From positions 69,934 through 133,933 of the forward strand of contig JAVBLA010000021.1 of assembly GCA_031553775.1 (NCBI GenBank): DNA of 64,000 nt. The letters are read 5' to 3'. The first letter of the stretch is position 1. Each line of letters begins with the position of its first letter. The DNA comes from JAISFI01 sp031553775. GTDB lineage: Bacteria; Bacteroidota; Bacteroidia; Bacteroidales; Azobacteroidaceae. The notes under the pieces are model-generated. The model did no database searches. It had not been told where the DNA came from and was given only the letters and a program-made list of their open reading frames with translations. This document shows positions 16,528-26,202 of the stretch, one piece after another. The translations under genes and the position numbers were made by a program.

Positions 16528-17649
16528 ATGAGGACAACAATCAGCTTCTTCTTATTGCTGTTACTGGTGATATCGTGCGGCAATAAAAAACAAACAGAAT
16601 CTGCTCAATTGCAGCAAATCACTTATCAGAATCCGTTGCCGGTAGCATTCGGTGATCCCTTTATCCTGCATGCTTCCGACGGAAAATTTTACATGTACGG
16701 AACTTCAGGGAGCCAGGGATTCAAAGCATATTCTTCGGATAGCCTGACAAATTGGAAAGACGAAGGAATGATTTACCGGGGGGCCACCGACAGCTCCTGG
16801 ACCGTAGATTGCTTTTGGGCGCCGGAGGTATATGAAAGGGAAGGAAAATATTACCTGTGGTATAGCGCCAATTGGAAGCACAATCCTACAAATGAAGGTG
16901 AAAATTTCCGTATCGGAGTGGCTGTTTCCGATAAGCCTACCGGACCGTTTGTAGAAATGAATGGTGGTCCGGTGTTCGATCCCGGCTATCCCGTCATCGA
17001 TGCCAATTTGTACTTTGACGATGAGAATGGAAAGGTTTACCTGTATTATTCCCGCTGTTGTTACAAGAATCCGGTGAAAAGCGAAGTTGCCGATTGGGCG
17101 AAAAAGCAAGGTTGGTACAACGAAATTGAAGAAAGCTGGGTATACGGAGTGGAATTGAAACCGGATTTCTCGGGTGTTATAGGAGAACCGGTGCTATTAT
17201 TGGCTCCTCCTTCCAAAATGGACGACAAACAGGCGGAATGGGAAAGCCGTTCGGTAACTTCTCATGAGGTAAACCGCCGGTGGACCGAAGGATCTTATAT
17301 GATCAAAAAAGACAGTACCTATTATATGATGTATTCTGCCAATTTCTTCGGAGGTGCGAATTATGCGGTAGGTTATGCTACTTCTAAAAATCCTTTGGGT
17401 CCGTTTGAAAAAGCCGCTAACAATCCTGTATTGCAAAAAAATGTGGAGCAGGGAGGTAAAGTTACCGGAACAGGCCATTGTATGGCTCTGACATTGCCCG
17501 GCGGACAGATGCTCTGTGTCTATCACGGACGCACACAGGATACCGGTAAACAACGGGTGGTATTTATGGATAAGATGGAAATCACTCCGGAGGGTCAATT
17601 AGTTGTTCATGGGCCGACTACCGATTCCCAGACCATTGATATAAAATAA
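16528..17649 (+). CDS. GH43 family glycosidase, lipoprotein
   Basis: The 373-residue protein starts at the ATG at 16528, which gives a lipoprotein signal (FFLLLLLVISC) with Cys at about residue 17; an ATG at 16501 would add nine residues. The five-bladed GH43 propeller is indicated by the early GDPFIL (general base Asp), CFWAPEVYE, then VIDANLYFDDENGKVYLYYS (pKa-modulating Asp) and RRWTEGSYMI (acid Glu). The family cleaves alpha-L-arabinofuranosides, beta-xylosides or beta-galactosides; the specificity here is not readable. It probably faces the periplasm or cell surface. It is transcribed away from the sialidase-like gene and ends in a strong shared terminator. Confidence 0.88.
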   Translation: MRTTISFFLLLLLVISCGNKKQTESAQLQQITYQNPLPVAFGDPFILHASDGKFYMYGTSGSQGFKAYSSDSLTNWKDEGMIYRGATDSSWTVDCFWAPEVYEREGKYYLWYSANWKHNPTNEGENFRIGVAVSDKPTGPFVEMNGGPVFDPGYPVIDANLYFDDENGKVYLYYSRCCYKNPVKSEVADWAKKQGWYNEIEESWVYGVELKPDFSGVIGEPVLLLAPPSKMDDKQAEWESRSVTSHEVNRRWTEGSYMIKKDSTYYMMYSANFFGGANYAVGYATSKNPLGPFEKAANNPVLQKNVEQGGKVTGTGHCMALTLPGGQMLCVYHGRTQDTGKQRVVFMDKMEITPEGQLVVHGPTTDSQTIDIK

Positions 17650-17665
17650 TCCTCAGTTTTCTATC

Positions 17666-17727
17666 TGATAAAAGAATAGCCCCGGACTTTGCTATGATCA
17701 GCAAAGTCCGGGGCTATTCTTTTATCA
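17666..17727. terminator. strong bidirectional terminator
   Basis: Two perfectly complementary 28-base arms (17666-17693 and 17700-17727) with a 6-nt loop have A-rich and T-rich outer ends. They lie between the convergent GH43 and HTCS genes. Confidence 0.9.
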
Positions 17728-17744
17728 TCAAGAGATTGTTGCCA

Positions 17745-20700
17745 TTATTCTTTTTGCTTTGTGGCATATTCGTTCGGAGACATCCCGAATAATTTTTTGA
17801 AACAGCGTGAATAATAGTTTGGCGATGAAAATCCCGTACCATAAGCAGCCTCGGAAACATTTCCACCGGCTAACAGTATTTTCAGTGATTCTTTTAACCG
17901 GACGTTATTGATAAATTCGGTAGCCGATAATCCTACGATGTTTTTCAGTTTTACATGTAATAAGGTGCGCCCGATACCCAGTTCTTTCAGGATATCGTTT
18001 ACAGAGAACTGGTCGTTATCGAGGTTCTTCTTAATCAACTCTTCTATATTGGATATCAACTTTTTATCCCGGTCGTTCAGAACCACATCTTTCAATTCTA
18101 TTTTATTTTTAAGATATAGCTTTTTCTGATTTTCTTTTGTGGATATCAGGTTGGAAATCTGTCTCCGGATCAATGCCGGATGAAATGGTTTTTCCACATA
18201 CAAATCTGCTCCGCAATTGTATCCTTCTAATTGGGCATCTTCTCCTGTTTTGGCTGTGAGCAAGATAAACGGAATATGACAGGTTTCTACTTTCGACTTG
18301 ATTTTCCTGCAAAAGTCAAAACCGTTGATTCCCGGCATCATTACATCGCTGAGAATCATATCCGGCATCAGGTCGCAGGCCTTTTGGAATCCTTCATCCC
18401 CATCTCCGGCAGTCTGCACGGTATAGGTATCGCTGAACATTTCCTTGTAAAAATTCAGTAACTCCCGGTTGTCTTCCACTACGAGTATGGAATATTGTTT
18501 ACCGTTTTGATTTTCATCCGGAGAGTTCCCCTTATTTTCTCCCGGTTCTTCTTCCTGTACTGAAAGAAATTTATAACCCTCCATGAAACGGGCATCGGCA
18601 TCTTTATCTGAAATTTCATCTGAGGCAAAAGCTTCTTTGGAAACATTGATCCTTATGGTGAAAGTGCTGCCTTTTCCCAATTCGCTTTCTACATTAATAA
18701 ATCCTTTATGCAGGCTTACCAATTCTCTGGTTAGTGCCAGCCCGATCCCGAATCCGGTTTTCTTACTCTTTACAAAATCGTTTACCTGATAGTAATTTTC
18801 AAATATTTTTTTCATTTCATCGGAAGCGATTCCTACACCTGTATCTGTGATGGCAAGGCGGAAATAAGTAAAATCGGCTTCATGTTCCAGGTTGGCAAGT
18901 ACAGATATATGTCCCTGTTCTGTATATTTGAAAGCGTTTGAAAGCAGATTGTAAACAATTTTCTCTACTTTGACGGGAGCGAACCAGACATTTTCCCGAT
19001 CAGACGGGATCTGGATGGAGTAAGCGATTTCTTTTTCTTCAGCCAGCAAGGTAAAACCTTCGCAGATATTCCGGGTGAATCCCAGCAGATCGCCTTTTTT
19101 GACCCTTATTTTTTCCTTTTTGGTTTCAACTTTGGTGAACAACATGAGCTCTTCCACCAGATTGTTCATCCTGCGGGCATTGTATGCCACCGATTCCATC
19201 TTCGGACGCATTTCGGGGCGGAAAGACTGTTTGTCCAGGTACGACTGGATGGGAATCAGTATCAGGCTGAGCGGAGTCCGGAGTTCATGCGAGATATTGG
19301 TAAAGAAATTCAGTTTCAGGTCATTGATCTCCTTTATTTTTTCCTTTTCCAGACGCTCGGACAAAATCAGGTTTTTTTCCCGCTGCCTGTTTTGCAGGAA
19401 TAGTAAGAGAGCAATGATAATTCCTCCGAGGCCAATGAGGTAAATGAAGTAAGCTATGGATGATTGCCAGAAAGGAGGGGAAATGATGATCCGTATGGAT
19501 TTTATAAATTCGTCGCCTTCCCATTTATTATTAAATGCAGCTTTTACCATTAACAGATATTCTCCCGGAGGAAGGTTGGCGAAAGTTACATGACTTTGCG
19601 AGCCGATATAACTCCAGTCTTTATCTTTCTCGAATTTGATTGCATAATAGGTATTGGTGGGATGAGTCAGTGTAGGAACCGTGAAATCGAAAGTGAACGA
19701 TTTGGCCTGTTCATTATTCAGTTTAATTTCTCTGACCTCTTCTATATTTTTTGTCAATGGTGAGTTGTTATCTTCCGGTTTGATACTTTTTCCGAAAATT
19801 TTGAAATCGGTGAATTCCACCTGGGCAGTACTTTCCACAGGTTGCAGGTTCTCCGGTTGGAACGCAATCATTCCATTGATTGTGCCGAAATAAAGTGTCC
19901 CTTTGCTGTCTTTGTAAACAGAGTTGTAATTAAATTGTTTGTTCGGCAATCCTTCTCCCACTGAATAATTGGTGAAATATCCTTCTTTTACATTCAGGCA
20001 ACTCAATCCGTTGTTTGTGCTGACCCAGATATTTCCGGAATTACTTTCCACGATGCCGAAAATGGTATTGGAAGGCAAACCGTCTTTGTCGGTATAACAG
20101 GTAAATTGCTCGGTTTTCTTATTGAATTTGGCAAGTCCCCCGTCATGTGTCCCGATCCAGATATTCTGCTGACTGTCTTGAAAAATGTAGTTGATAAAAT
20201 TATCACAGATTCCCTTCCCGTCAGGTCTGTAGGAAAAATTCTGGAGATTTTTCATTGCCTTGTTATAACAATACAAGCCTTTGGAACGGGTAGCGATCCA
20301 GATATCCCCGTCGGAATCTTCATAGATATTATCTACACTTTGAGATCCGAATGTTTGAGGTTCGAACCTCCGGAAATTGTTATGTTCCGGATTATAGACG
20401 GAAAGCCCATTCGTGGTTCCTATCCAGATGTTCCCTTCCCGGTCTTCCATCAGGGAAAAAATATTGTCTACATACAGGTCCGGGTAATCGGTGGAAGTAT
20501 AGTGGGTAAATTGCCGGGTACGGATGTCGTATTTGTTCAGCCCCCCGAGATAAGTTCCGATCCACAAATTGTTTTTCTTATCCATCAGGAGGGAGTGGAC
20601 ATTGTGGTAAGAGATACTGTTCCGGGAACGATCCGGCCTGAAATGTTCGAATCTTTCTTTGGAAGCATCATAATAGTTCAAACCTCCGTCTTCTGTCGCA

Positions 20701-21827
20701 ATCCATAAATTTCCGGATTTATCGCCGAGTATCTGCCGCACCACTTTGCCCGAAAGATACTGGTCGGAATAACCGTAATCATAATAAGAGAACTGCCGGA
20801 ATGCATAGGGCTGGATATTGATTCCACCGAAATAGGTCCCGATCAGCATGTTATTTTCCCGGTCCCTGAAAATGGCGTAAATGGCATTATCGTCAAGAGA
20901 GTACTTGTCATTGTAATCCTGCCGGCTTCTTGTCAAACTTCCTGTTTCCGGGGAATAAATATACAATCCGTTTTCCGATCCTATCCAGATGTTCCCTTCC
21001 GAATCTTCTTCGAATGCGCGTACACATGTGCTGGGAAAATCGGGTACGGAGAGAAATTTTTTACGGATATCGTCATAATAGCAAATGCCTTTATCTTCTG
21101 TTCCTATCCACACCCTGCCTTTACTGTCTCTGTACAGGGCGAAGATCTTGTTTGAAATCAGCGATTGATCGTTCTCCTGGTTGTTCCGGAAACGGCTGAT
21201 TTTCCCATTTTTCTTGTCTATGCAAATTAATCCGCCGAACATGGTGCCGGCCCAGAGCTGCCCGTTTTTATCGGATGTGAGCGAGGTAATGTTTCCTTTG
21301 ACTCCTTTTTCGGAATCTACTACTAAGGTTTCAAATTGTTTGGTTTTTTCATTGAAGATGGAAACGCCGTGTCCGCCGGCTGAGTATACATTTCCATCGT
21401 CATCCTGGTATATTATCCGGGAAAAGTAGGTCAGGGAATCTTTGTTAGGTGTGATAAATGAGTCTTTATTCCTGTCATACAGGCTTGTTCCTGATAATGT
21501 AGCAACCCAGAGGCGGTGTTGTTTGTCTTCGTATACATACCGGATCTGGTTGTTGGGGATACTGTTTCGAGATCCCATATCGTGGGTATAAACGGAGATA
21601 TTGATTCCGTCGTATTTACAAAGGCCGCTCTTTGTGGCGATCCATATAAATCCTTTATGATCCTGGCAGATGGAGTATACGGTGTTGTTCGGTAGACCAT
21701 TGTCATTCGTGAGATGTGTGAAGCGGATCGACCGGTTATTTTTTGCTGCGACCGGGGTAAGGAAGCCTTGAAATATAAGGATGAAAAATACCGGTAATAA
21801 AAATCTGAATGACAGAATACGAATCAT
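17745..21827 (-). CDS. hybrid two-component system regulator (HTCS)
   Basis: The 1360-residue single-chain sensor and activator has a signal peptide (1-28). Two periplasmic Reg_prop beta-propellers (about 30-650) carry many WIGT/WIAT repeats, followed by a Y_Y_Y domain (about 690-780) and one membrane helix (about 789-813). The HisKA domain has FFTNISHELRTPLSL with phospho-His847, followed by a HATPase domain (TGVGI, KTGFGIGLAL), a receiver domain with LSDVMMPG (phospho-Asp1161), and a C-terminal AraC-type helix-turn-helix (about 1260-1360). HTCS proteins bind an oligosaccharide in the periplasm and activate their PUL. It is the only such regulator in the window and the natural candidate for binding the seven GAACA tandem operators. 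Its own promoter has a -7 box but no such repeat. Confidence 0.95.
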   Translation of the reverse strand: MIRILSFRFLLPVFFILIFQGFLTPVAAKNNRSIRFTHLTNDNGLPNNTVYSICQDHKGFIWIATKSGLCKYDGINISVYTHDMGSRNSIPNNQIRYVYEDKQHRLWVATLSGTSLYDRNKDSFITPNKDSLTYFSRIIYQDDDGNVYSAGGHGVSIFNEKTKQFETLVVDSEKGVKGNITSLTSDKNGQLWAGTMFGGLICIDKKNGKISRFRNNQENDQSLISNKIFALYRDSKGRVWIGTEDKGICYYDDIRKKFLSVPDFPSTCVRAFEEDSEGNIWIGSENGLYIYSPETGSLTRSRQDYNDKYSLDDNAIYAIFRDRENNMLIGTYFGGINIQPYAFRQFSYYDYGYSDQYLSGKVVRQILGDKSGNLWIATEDGGLNYYDASKERFEHFRPDRSRNSISYHNVHSLLMDKKNNLWIGTYLGGLNKYDIRTRQFTHYTSTDYPDLYVDNIFSLMEDREGNIWIGTTNGLSVYNPEHNNFRRFEPQTFGSQSVDNIYEDSDGDIWIATRSKGLYCYNKAMKNLQNFSYRPDGKGICDNFINYIFQDSQQNIWIGTHDGGLAKFNKKTEQFTCYTDKDGLPSNTIFGIVESNSGNIWVSTNNGLSCLNVKEGYFTNYSVGEGLPNKQFNYNSVYKDSKGTLYFGTINGMIAFQPENLQPVESTAQVEFTDFKIFGKSIKPEDNNSPLTKNIEEVREIKLNNEQAKSFTFDFTVPTLTHPTNTYYAIKFEKDKDWSYIGSQSHVTFANLPPGEYLLMVKAAFNNKWEGDEFIKSIRIIISPPFWQSSIAYFIYLIGLGGIIIALLLFLQNRQREKNLILSERLEKEKIKEINDLKLNFFTNISHELRTPLSLILIPIQSYLDKQSFRPEMRPKMESVAYNARRMNNLVEELMLFTKVETKKEKIRVKKGDLLGFTRNICEGFTLLAEEKEIAYSIQIPSDRENVWFAPVKVEKIVYNLLSNAFKYTEQGHISVLANLEHEADFTYFRLAITDTGVGIASDEMKKIFENYYQVNDFVKSKKTGFGIGLALTRELVSLHKGFINVESELGKGSTFTIRINVSKEAFASDEISDKDADARFMEGYKFLSVQEEEPGENKGNSPDENQNGKQYSILVVEDNRELLNFYKEMFSDTYTVQTAGDGDEGFQKACDLMPDMILSDVMMPGINGFDFCRKIKSKVETCHIPFILLTAKTGEDAQLEGYNCGADLYVEKPFHPALIRRQISNLISTKENQKKLYLKNKIELKDVVLNDRDKKLISNIEELIKKNLDNDQFSVNDILKELGIGRTLLHVKLKNIVGLSATEFINNVRLKESLKILLAGGNVSEAAYGTGFSSPNYYSRCFKKLFGMSPNEYATKQKE

Positions 21828-21846
21828 GGTTAGACTATTTTTTAGA

Positions 21847-21854
21847 CAAAGTTA
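21847..21854 (-). promoter_or_regulatory. -7 box (TAACTTTG) for the HTCS gene
   Basis: On the minus strand TAACTTTG matches TAnnTTTG 20 bp before the HTCS start. A TTGC at about 21 bp further upstream could act as a weak -33 box. No GAACA repeat is present at the 35-bp position, so self-activation through the shared operator is not indicated. Confidence 0.5.
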
Positions 21855-21916
21855 CAGCATTTTTTTTTGCTTGTGCAAGCTCCTTTAGTTAAAAGGAAAG
21901 GGAATGTCGATATTTT

Positions 21917-21980
21917 GAACAATCGTCTTTGAAAAAAGAACAATAATGCGTATGTTTTCCATAGGGAGCCTGTAATTTTG
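21917..21980 (+). promoter_or_regulatory. PUL operator/promoter B (sulfatase-GH27 operon)
   Basis: Distal GAACAATCGTCT starts at 21917, proximal GAACAATAATGC at 21938 (21 bp later), and TAATTTTG at 21973 (35 bp after the proximal repeat). The ATG at 22012 follows after a short leader. There is no -33 TTTG at standard spacing. Confidence 0.85.
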
Positions 21981-22011
21981 TGCATCGAAATATCTGTAGT
22001 TGAAAAACATC

Positions 22012-23409
22012 ATGAATAGTGCATCTTTTTCAGGTTTTATAATTTCCTCGCTGGCTTTGATTCCTGCAGGAAATCTCCTGGCTGCCAAGCCTGCCAAGAC
22101 AGAAAAAATGAATATTGTAATTATCCTGGCCGACGACCTGGGCTGGGGTAATGTAGGTTTCCACGGAAGTAATATCCGAACCCCTCATTTGGACCAGTTG
22201 GCCAAAGAGGGTATCCAACTTGACCGTTTTTATACGGCGCCTGTAAGCTCGCCTACCCGGGCGGGCCTGATGACCGGCCGTTATCCGAACCGTTTCGGAA
22301 TCAGGGAAACCGTGATTCCACCCTGGCGGGATTTCGGCCTCGATCCTGAAGAAGAAACTCTTGCGGCCATGCTGGGCAAGGCAGGTTATCCCAACCGTGC
22401 GATTATCGGTAAATGGCACCTCGGACATTCCCGGAAAGCCTATTATCCCCTTTCTATGGGATTTACCCATTTCTACGGGCACCTGAACGGTGCGATCGAC
22501 TATTTTACCCATGAACGGGAAGGAGAACTCGACTGGCATCGTGATTGGGAAACATCGTACGATAAAGGTTATTCAACCGACCTGATCTCGGATGAGGCGG
22601 TAAAGTGTATCAATGAATATTCGGGTAAAGACCCATTCTTCCTTTATGTGGCATATAATGCTCCACATGGTCCTTTGCAGGCCAAACCGGAAGATATCGC
22701 CCTGTATACCGATGATATTCAAAAACTGTCGGGACAGGAGAAAAAACAAGTTACTTATGCAGCCATGGTTACCTGTATGGACCGGGGTATCGGGGAAATA
22801 CTGAAAACCATTAAGGAAAAAGGTATAGAGAATAATACGCTGGTACTTTTTTTCAGCGATAACGGAGCCGAACCGAACGGAGGAGGCAGCAACCTGCCGC
22901 TACGGGGCAGCAAATTCCAGGAATGGGATGGCGGCGTACGTGTTCCTGCAGTAATCCGTTATCCCGATAAATTGAAAGGGAAGCGTCAGATCGACCAGGT
23001 AATGGGTTTCGTGGATGTAATGCCTACGATCCGTGCAATGCTGAATATTCAGGGTGCTCCTCATCGTCCCTTCGACGGAATCGATGTGGCCAGGGTTCTG
23101 ACAGGCGAAGTAAAAACAATCGATCGCGATTTCTATTTGGGTTGCGGAGCGATGGTAAATAATGATTATAAACTGGTACTTCCGGGTAAAAATCCGAAGA
23201 TCAAAATAACGGAACCTTTCCTTTCTTATTATCCTGCCGACCCTTATGAAGGTAAAAATGTAGCAGGATCTTATCCGCAGGTAGTAGAACGGATGAAAAA
23301 ACTGACCGAGCAATATGATGCGGTCGAACCTCCTTTCAAAGTATTGCCTTATGATGAAGGCAAAGATGAATTCAAAGCTCCGTTCGAATGGAAAGTCGCT
23401 AATGATTAA
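22012..23409 (+). CDS. S1-family sulfatase, Ser-type
   Basis: The 465-residue protein starts at the ATG at 22012 (a TTG at 22000 is less likely) and has a signal peptide to about residue 24. The metal-binding start IVIILADDLGWGNVGFHGSN, the active-site motif SSPTRAGLMTGR (modified residue Ser, about 76), GKWHLGH and FFSDNGAEPNGGGSN follow the alkaline-phosphatase-superfamily order of S1 sulfatases. The catalytic formylglycine would be made from Ser by an anSME enzyme, which is not encoded here. It should act in the periplasm, removing sulfate from oligosaccharides. It is the first gene of operon B; the GH27 gene starts 10 bp after its stop. Confidence 0.92.
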   Translation: MNSASFSGFIISSLALIPAGNLLAAKPAKTEKMNIVIILADDLGWGNVGFHGSNIRTPHLDQLAKEGIQLDRFYTAPVSSPTRAGLMTGRYPNRFGIRETVIPPWRDFGLDPEEETLAAMLGKAGYPNRAIIGKWHLGHSRKAYYPLSMGFTHFYGHLNGAIDYFTHEREGELDWHRDWETSYDKGYSTDLISDEAVKCINEYSGKDPFFLYVAYNAPHGPLQAKPEDIALYTDDIQKLSGQEKKQVTYAAMVTCMDRGIGEILKTIKEKGIENNTLVLFFSDNGAEPNGGGSNLPLRGSKFQEWDGGVRVPAVIRYPDKLKGKRQIDQVMGFVDVMPTIRAMLNIQGAPHRPFDGIDVARVLTGEVKTIDRDFYLGCGAMVNNDYKLVLPGKNPKIKITEPFLSYYPADPYEGKNVAGSYPQVVERMKKLTEQYDAVEPPFKVLPYDEGKDEFKAPFEWKVAND

Positions 23410-23419
23410 TGTATAACCA

Positions 23420-24637
23420 ATGAAAGAAAAAATCTGTCTGCTGTTGTTGCTTGGCATTTTTACCTTTTCTCATAGTGTACAATCGCAAAAAAAAGCCGTA
23501 TTGGCCCCTGCTCCTCCTATGGGATGGAACAGTTGGAATTGGTTCGGGAAAAAAGATATCGATGAGAAAACGGTGAAAGAAGTGATCGATGCCATGGTGG
23601 ATGAAGGCCTGGTTGCTGCCGGATATAATTATCTGGTGGTCGATGGCGGTTGGAGAGATTCTTCTCTTACAGCAGATGGTTATCTGAAACCTCATCCGGT
23701 CAAGTTCCCTTCGGGTATTAAGGCTTTGTCAGATTATGCACATGCCCGGGGACTGAAATTCGGCTTACATACCGTTCCGGGTGTTTTTGATTGCGGGAAC
23801 GACCGGGTCGGTGCTTTCGGACAGGAAGAAAAGCACATCAGCCAGTTTGTGGGTTGGGAACTCGATTTTATCAAAGTAGACCGTTGTAAAATGGATATTA
23901 CGGTCAAAGAAGGACACCGCGGATGGACGCCTGATGTGGAAAAACCGACTTATGAAAAATGGAGCCGGCTATTAGCAAACTGTGGAAGAGATATTACTTT
24001 CAGTATCAGTGCATACCGTTTTGAAAAATGGTATCCGGAAGTTTGTAATATGGCCAGAACTACCGGTGATATGCCTTGCAAAAGCAACAGCAAAGCCCGG
24101 TTCGATAAGAATTCCAAGAAACCCCTTTCCATCATGCAGATAGCCGATACAAATAATAAATGGGCGGAATTTGCCGGCAACGGATACTGGAACGACCCGG
24201 ATATTATGGCACTTGGGAATCAGGGGCTGACGGTAGATGAACAGAAAACACACTTTGCCCTCTGGTGTATTATGACGGCGCCCTTGTTCCTTGGAAATGA
24301 TCCGCGCCACATGACTAAAGAAGAAAAAGAAATCATACTTAATAAAGAATGTATCGCCGTGAACCAGGATCCTTCGGAACAGGGTAAACGGGTAATTAAA
24401 GAAGAAAACGGACGGGAGGTTTGGGTCAAGAATCTTTCCGGAAACCGGAAAGCGGTTTTATTGTTAAACCGTGGGGATCAGGTTTCTGAAATATCTTTCA
24501 CGGCTGCGGAAATCGGATTGAAAGGGAAAGCCTCCCTCAGGGATTTGTACGCAAAAGCCGATCTCGGTAAATTCTCCGGTACATATACCCGGAAACTTGA
24601 ACCGCATGCCTGTGTTTTCCTGATACTGAAATCTTAA
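23420..24637 (+). CDS. GH27 alpha-galactosidase-like glycosidase
   Basis: The 405-residue protein has a signal peptide (1-22). The GH27 (beta/alpha)8 barrel opens with PPMGWNSWNWFG. DFIKVDRCKMD carries the predicted nucleophile Asp (about residue 154), and YWNDPDIMALGNQGL carries the acid/base Asp (about 257). A C-terminal beta domain ends PHACVFLILKS. Family members act on alpha-galactose, alpha-GalNAc or beta-L-arabinopyranose; alpha-galactosidase is the most common. It is cotranscribed with the sulfatase 10 bp upstream, suggesting sequential desulfation and cleavage of a terminal sugar in the periplasm. Confidence 0.92.
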   Translation: MKEKICLLLLLGIFTFSHSVQSQKKAVLAPAPPMGWNSWNWFGKKDIDEKTVKEVIDAMVDEGLVAAGYNYLVVDGGWRDSSLTADGYLKPHPVKFPSGIKALSDYAHARGLKFGLHTVPGVFDCGNDRVGAFGQEEKHISQFVGWELDFIKVDRCKMDITVKEGHRGWTPDVEKPTYEKWSRLLANCGRDITFSISAYRFEKWYPEVCNMARTTGDMPCKSNSKARFDKNSKKPLSIMQIADTNNKWAEFAGNGYWNDPDIMALGNQGLTVDEQKTHFALWCIMTAPLFLGNDPRHMTKEEKEIILNKECIAVNQDPSEQGKRVIKEENGREVWVKNLSGNRKAVLLLNRGDQVSEISFTAAEIGLKGKASLRDLYAKADLGKFSGTYTRKLEPHACVFLILKS

Positions 24638-24777
24638 ATTATTTTCCTTACATACAAATGCAGATAGGCAGCGACAGTCTGCCGGATTGTTTTTGTAACT
24701 AACATAAAAACTGATTAAACTTTTCACATACCCCTTCATTAAATAGATATATCAGATATTTTCCTGCATTCGTCCTT

Positions 24778-24841
24778 GAACAAAAATGCTAATATCGGGA
24801 ACAATAGTGCAAAGCCGGATAAAACCCGGGTATTATATTTG
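24778..24841 (+). promoter_or_regulatory. PUL operator/promoter C (GH43-sulfatase-surface protein operon)
   Basis: Distal GAACAAAAATGC (24778), proximal GAACAATAGTGC (24799; 21 bp apart), then TATATTTG (24834; 35 bp). The ATG at 24898 follows. The -33 position has no TTTG. The remainder of 24638-24897 contains no gene. Confidence 0.88.
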
Positions 24842-24897
24842 CAACATGAACCAAGTGGTCTGCTTTTAGTCGAATTACTTTTTAATATTATACTAGC

Positions 24898-26196
24898 ATG
24901 AAGAAATTAATGCTTTCATTATTCCTCCTGGCACAGTTAACAGTTTGGGCACAAGACAGATATTCAAACCCTGTTATTACCCCCAACGATTTCTCTTCCA
25001 TTAACTCGGCTGCCGATCCGTTTGTTTTCAAAGATACCGATGGAACCTATTATTGTTATGTTACAGGCGCGGGGTATCCTACGTTTGCTTCCAAAGACCT
25101 GGTAAACTGGACTTATAAGGGAACCGCTTTCCCAAAAAAAAATCGTAAATGGGCTACCCAAAGTTTTTGGGCACCGGAAGTGGTGAAAATGGGAGATATG
25201 TATTACCTGCATTATACCGCAGCTATAGCAGACGATATTAAAAAAATCGGTATCGCTCGCTCTTCTTCTCCTGCCGGTCCGTTTGAAGATATTTTAGACG
25301 CACCTCTGATCGACCGCGGAGAAAAAGGGAGTATCGACTCTCATATATTTTTCGATGATGATGGAAAAGTATATATGTATTTTTCCAACGCCATGTCGAA
25401 CAATATCGATCCGGTTTCTAAAAAGGGAATGAGCGAGGTCTGGGTGGTAGAACTGGAACCGGATCTTACTGCTCTGAAAGGCGATTATAAATTCCTGATC
25501 AAACCTACCCAGACAAACTGGGAATACAGATCTTCAGCCGCTTCATACTGGAATGAAGGCGCCGTGGTATTGAAACACAATGATCGGTATTATCTGATGT
25601 ATTCGGCGAATTGTTATTGTAACGGCGATTATGCAGTAGGATATGCTACTTCTTATTCTCCGACAGGACCTTTTATCAAATATGCGGGAAATCCGATCTT
25701 ATCGAACGACTGTTGCAAATCGCAGATATCAGGACCCGGGCACCATTCCGTTACCTGGTCGCCCGATGGCACGGAAATGATCTGTGTATATCACTCTCAT
25801 GTGGATCTGGTAGCCAAGGGAGGTGTGCGTCAGGTAAATATCGACCGGATGGGCTTTAATGAAGACGGTACGATCTATGTGCAGGGACCGAGTGTTACTC
25901 CGCAGCTTTATCCTTCGTCGGGAGGATCGAATATAGGTTTTGTTCCCTCTGCCGACCGACCGACCCTGAAGGTAACTCCGAACCCGGCTAAAAATGAAAT
26001 TGTTGTGACTTTTCCGGAAACAGCTACTCAACTTTCGGCATACAATCAGACCGGACAGCTGTGTTTTACTGCAAAAGTCCCGCTGGATGTCAACCAATTT
26101 ACTATTCCGGTCTCATCCTGGCCAACCGGTATTTACAATATAGCATCGTCTACCGGAGGGAAGGTAATTACCAGCGCAAAATTTATCAAAGAATAA
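24898..26196 (+). CDS. secreted GH43 glycosidase with T9SS sorting domain
   Basis: The 432-residue protein has a signal peptide (1-18, ending VWAQ). The GH43 propeller shows SAADPFVFKD (base Asp), FWAPEVVKMG, SIDSHIFFDDDGKVYMYFS (modulating Asp) and SYWNEGAVVL (acid Glu). It resembles the GH43 at 16528 in the blade around YYLMYSAN and in SGPGHHS, so the two are paralogous. Residues about 355-432 are a type A T9SS sorting domain (LKVTPNPAKNEIVV to AKFIKE), predicting surface display. It is the first gene of operon C; the next gene starts 6 bp after the stop. Confidence 0.9.
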   Translation: MKKLMLSLFLLAQLTVWAQDRYSNPVITPNDFSSINSAADPFVFKDTDGTYYCYVTGAGYPTFASKDLVNWTYKGTAFPKKNRKWATQSFWAPEVVKMGDMYYLHYTAAIADDIKKIGIARSSSPAGPFEDILDAPLIDRGEKGSIDSHIFFDDDGKVYMYFSNAMSNNIDPVSKKGMSEVWVVELEPDLTALKGDYKFLIKPTQTNWEYRSSAASYWNEGAVVLKHNDRYYLMYSANCYCNGDYAVGYATSYSPTGPFIKYAGNPILSNDCCKSQISGPGHHSVTWSPDGTEMICVYHSHVDLVAKGGVRQVNIDRMGFNEDGTIYVQGPSVTPQLYPSSGGSNIGFVPSADRPTLKVTPNPAKNEIVVTFPETATQLSAYNQTGQLCFTAKVPLDVNQFTIPVSSWPTGIYNIASSTGGKVITSAKFIKE

Positions 26197-26202
26197 ATAT
26201 TG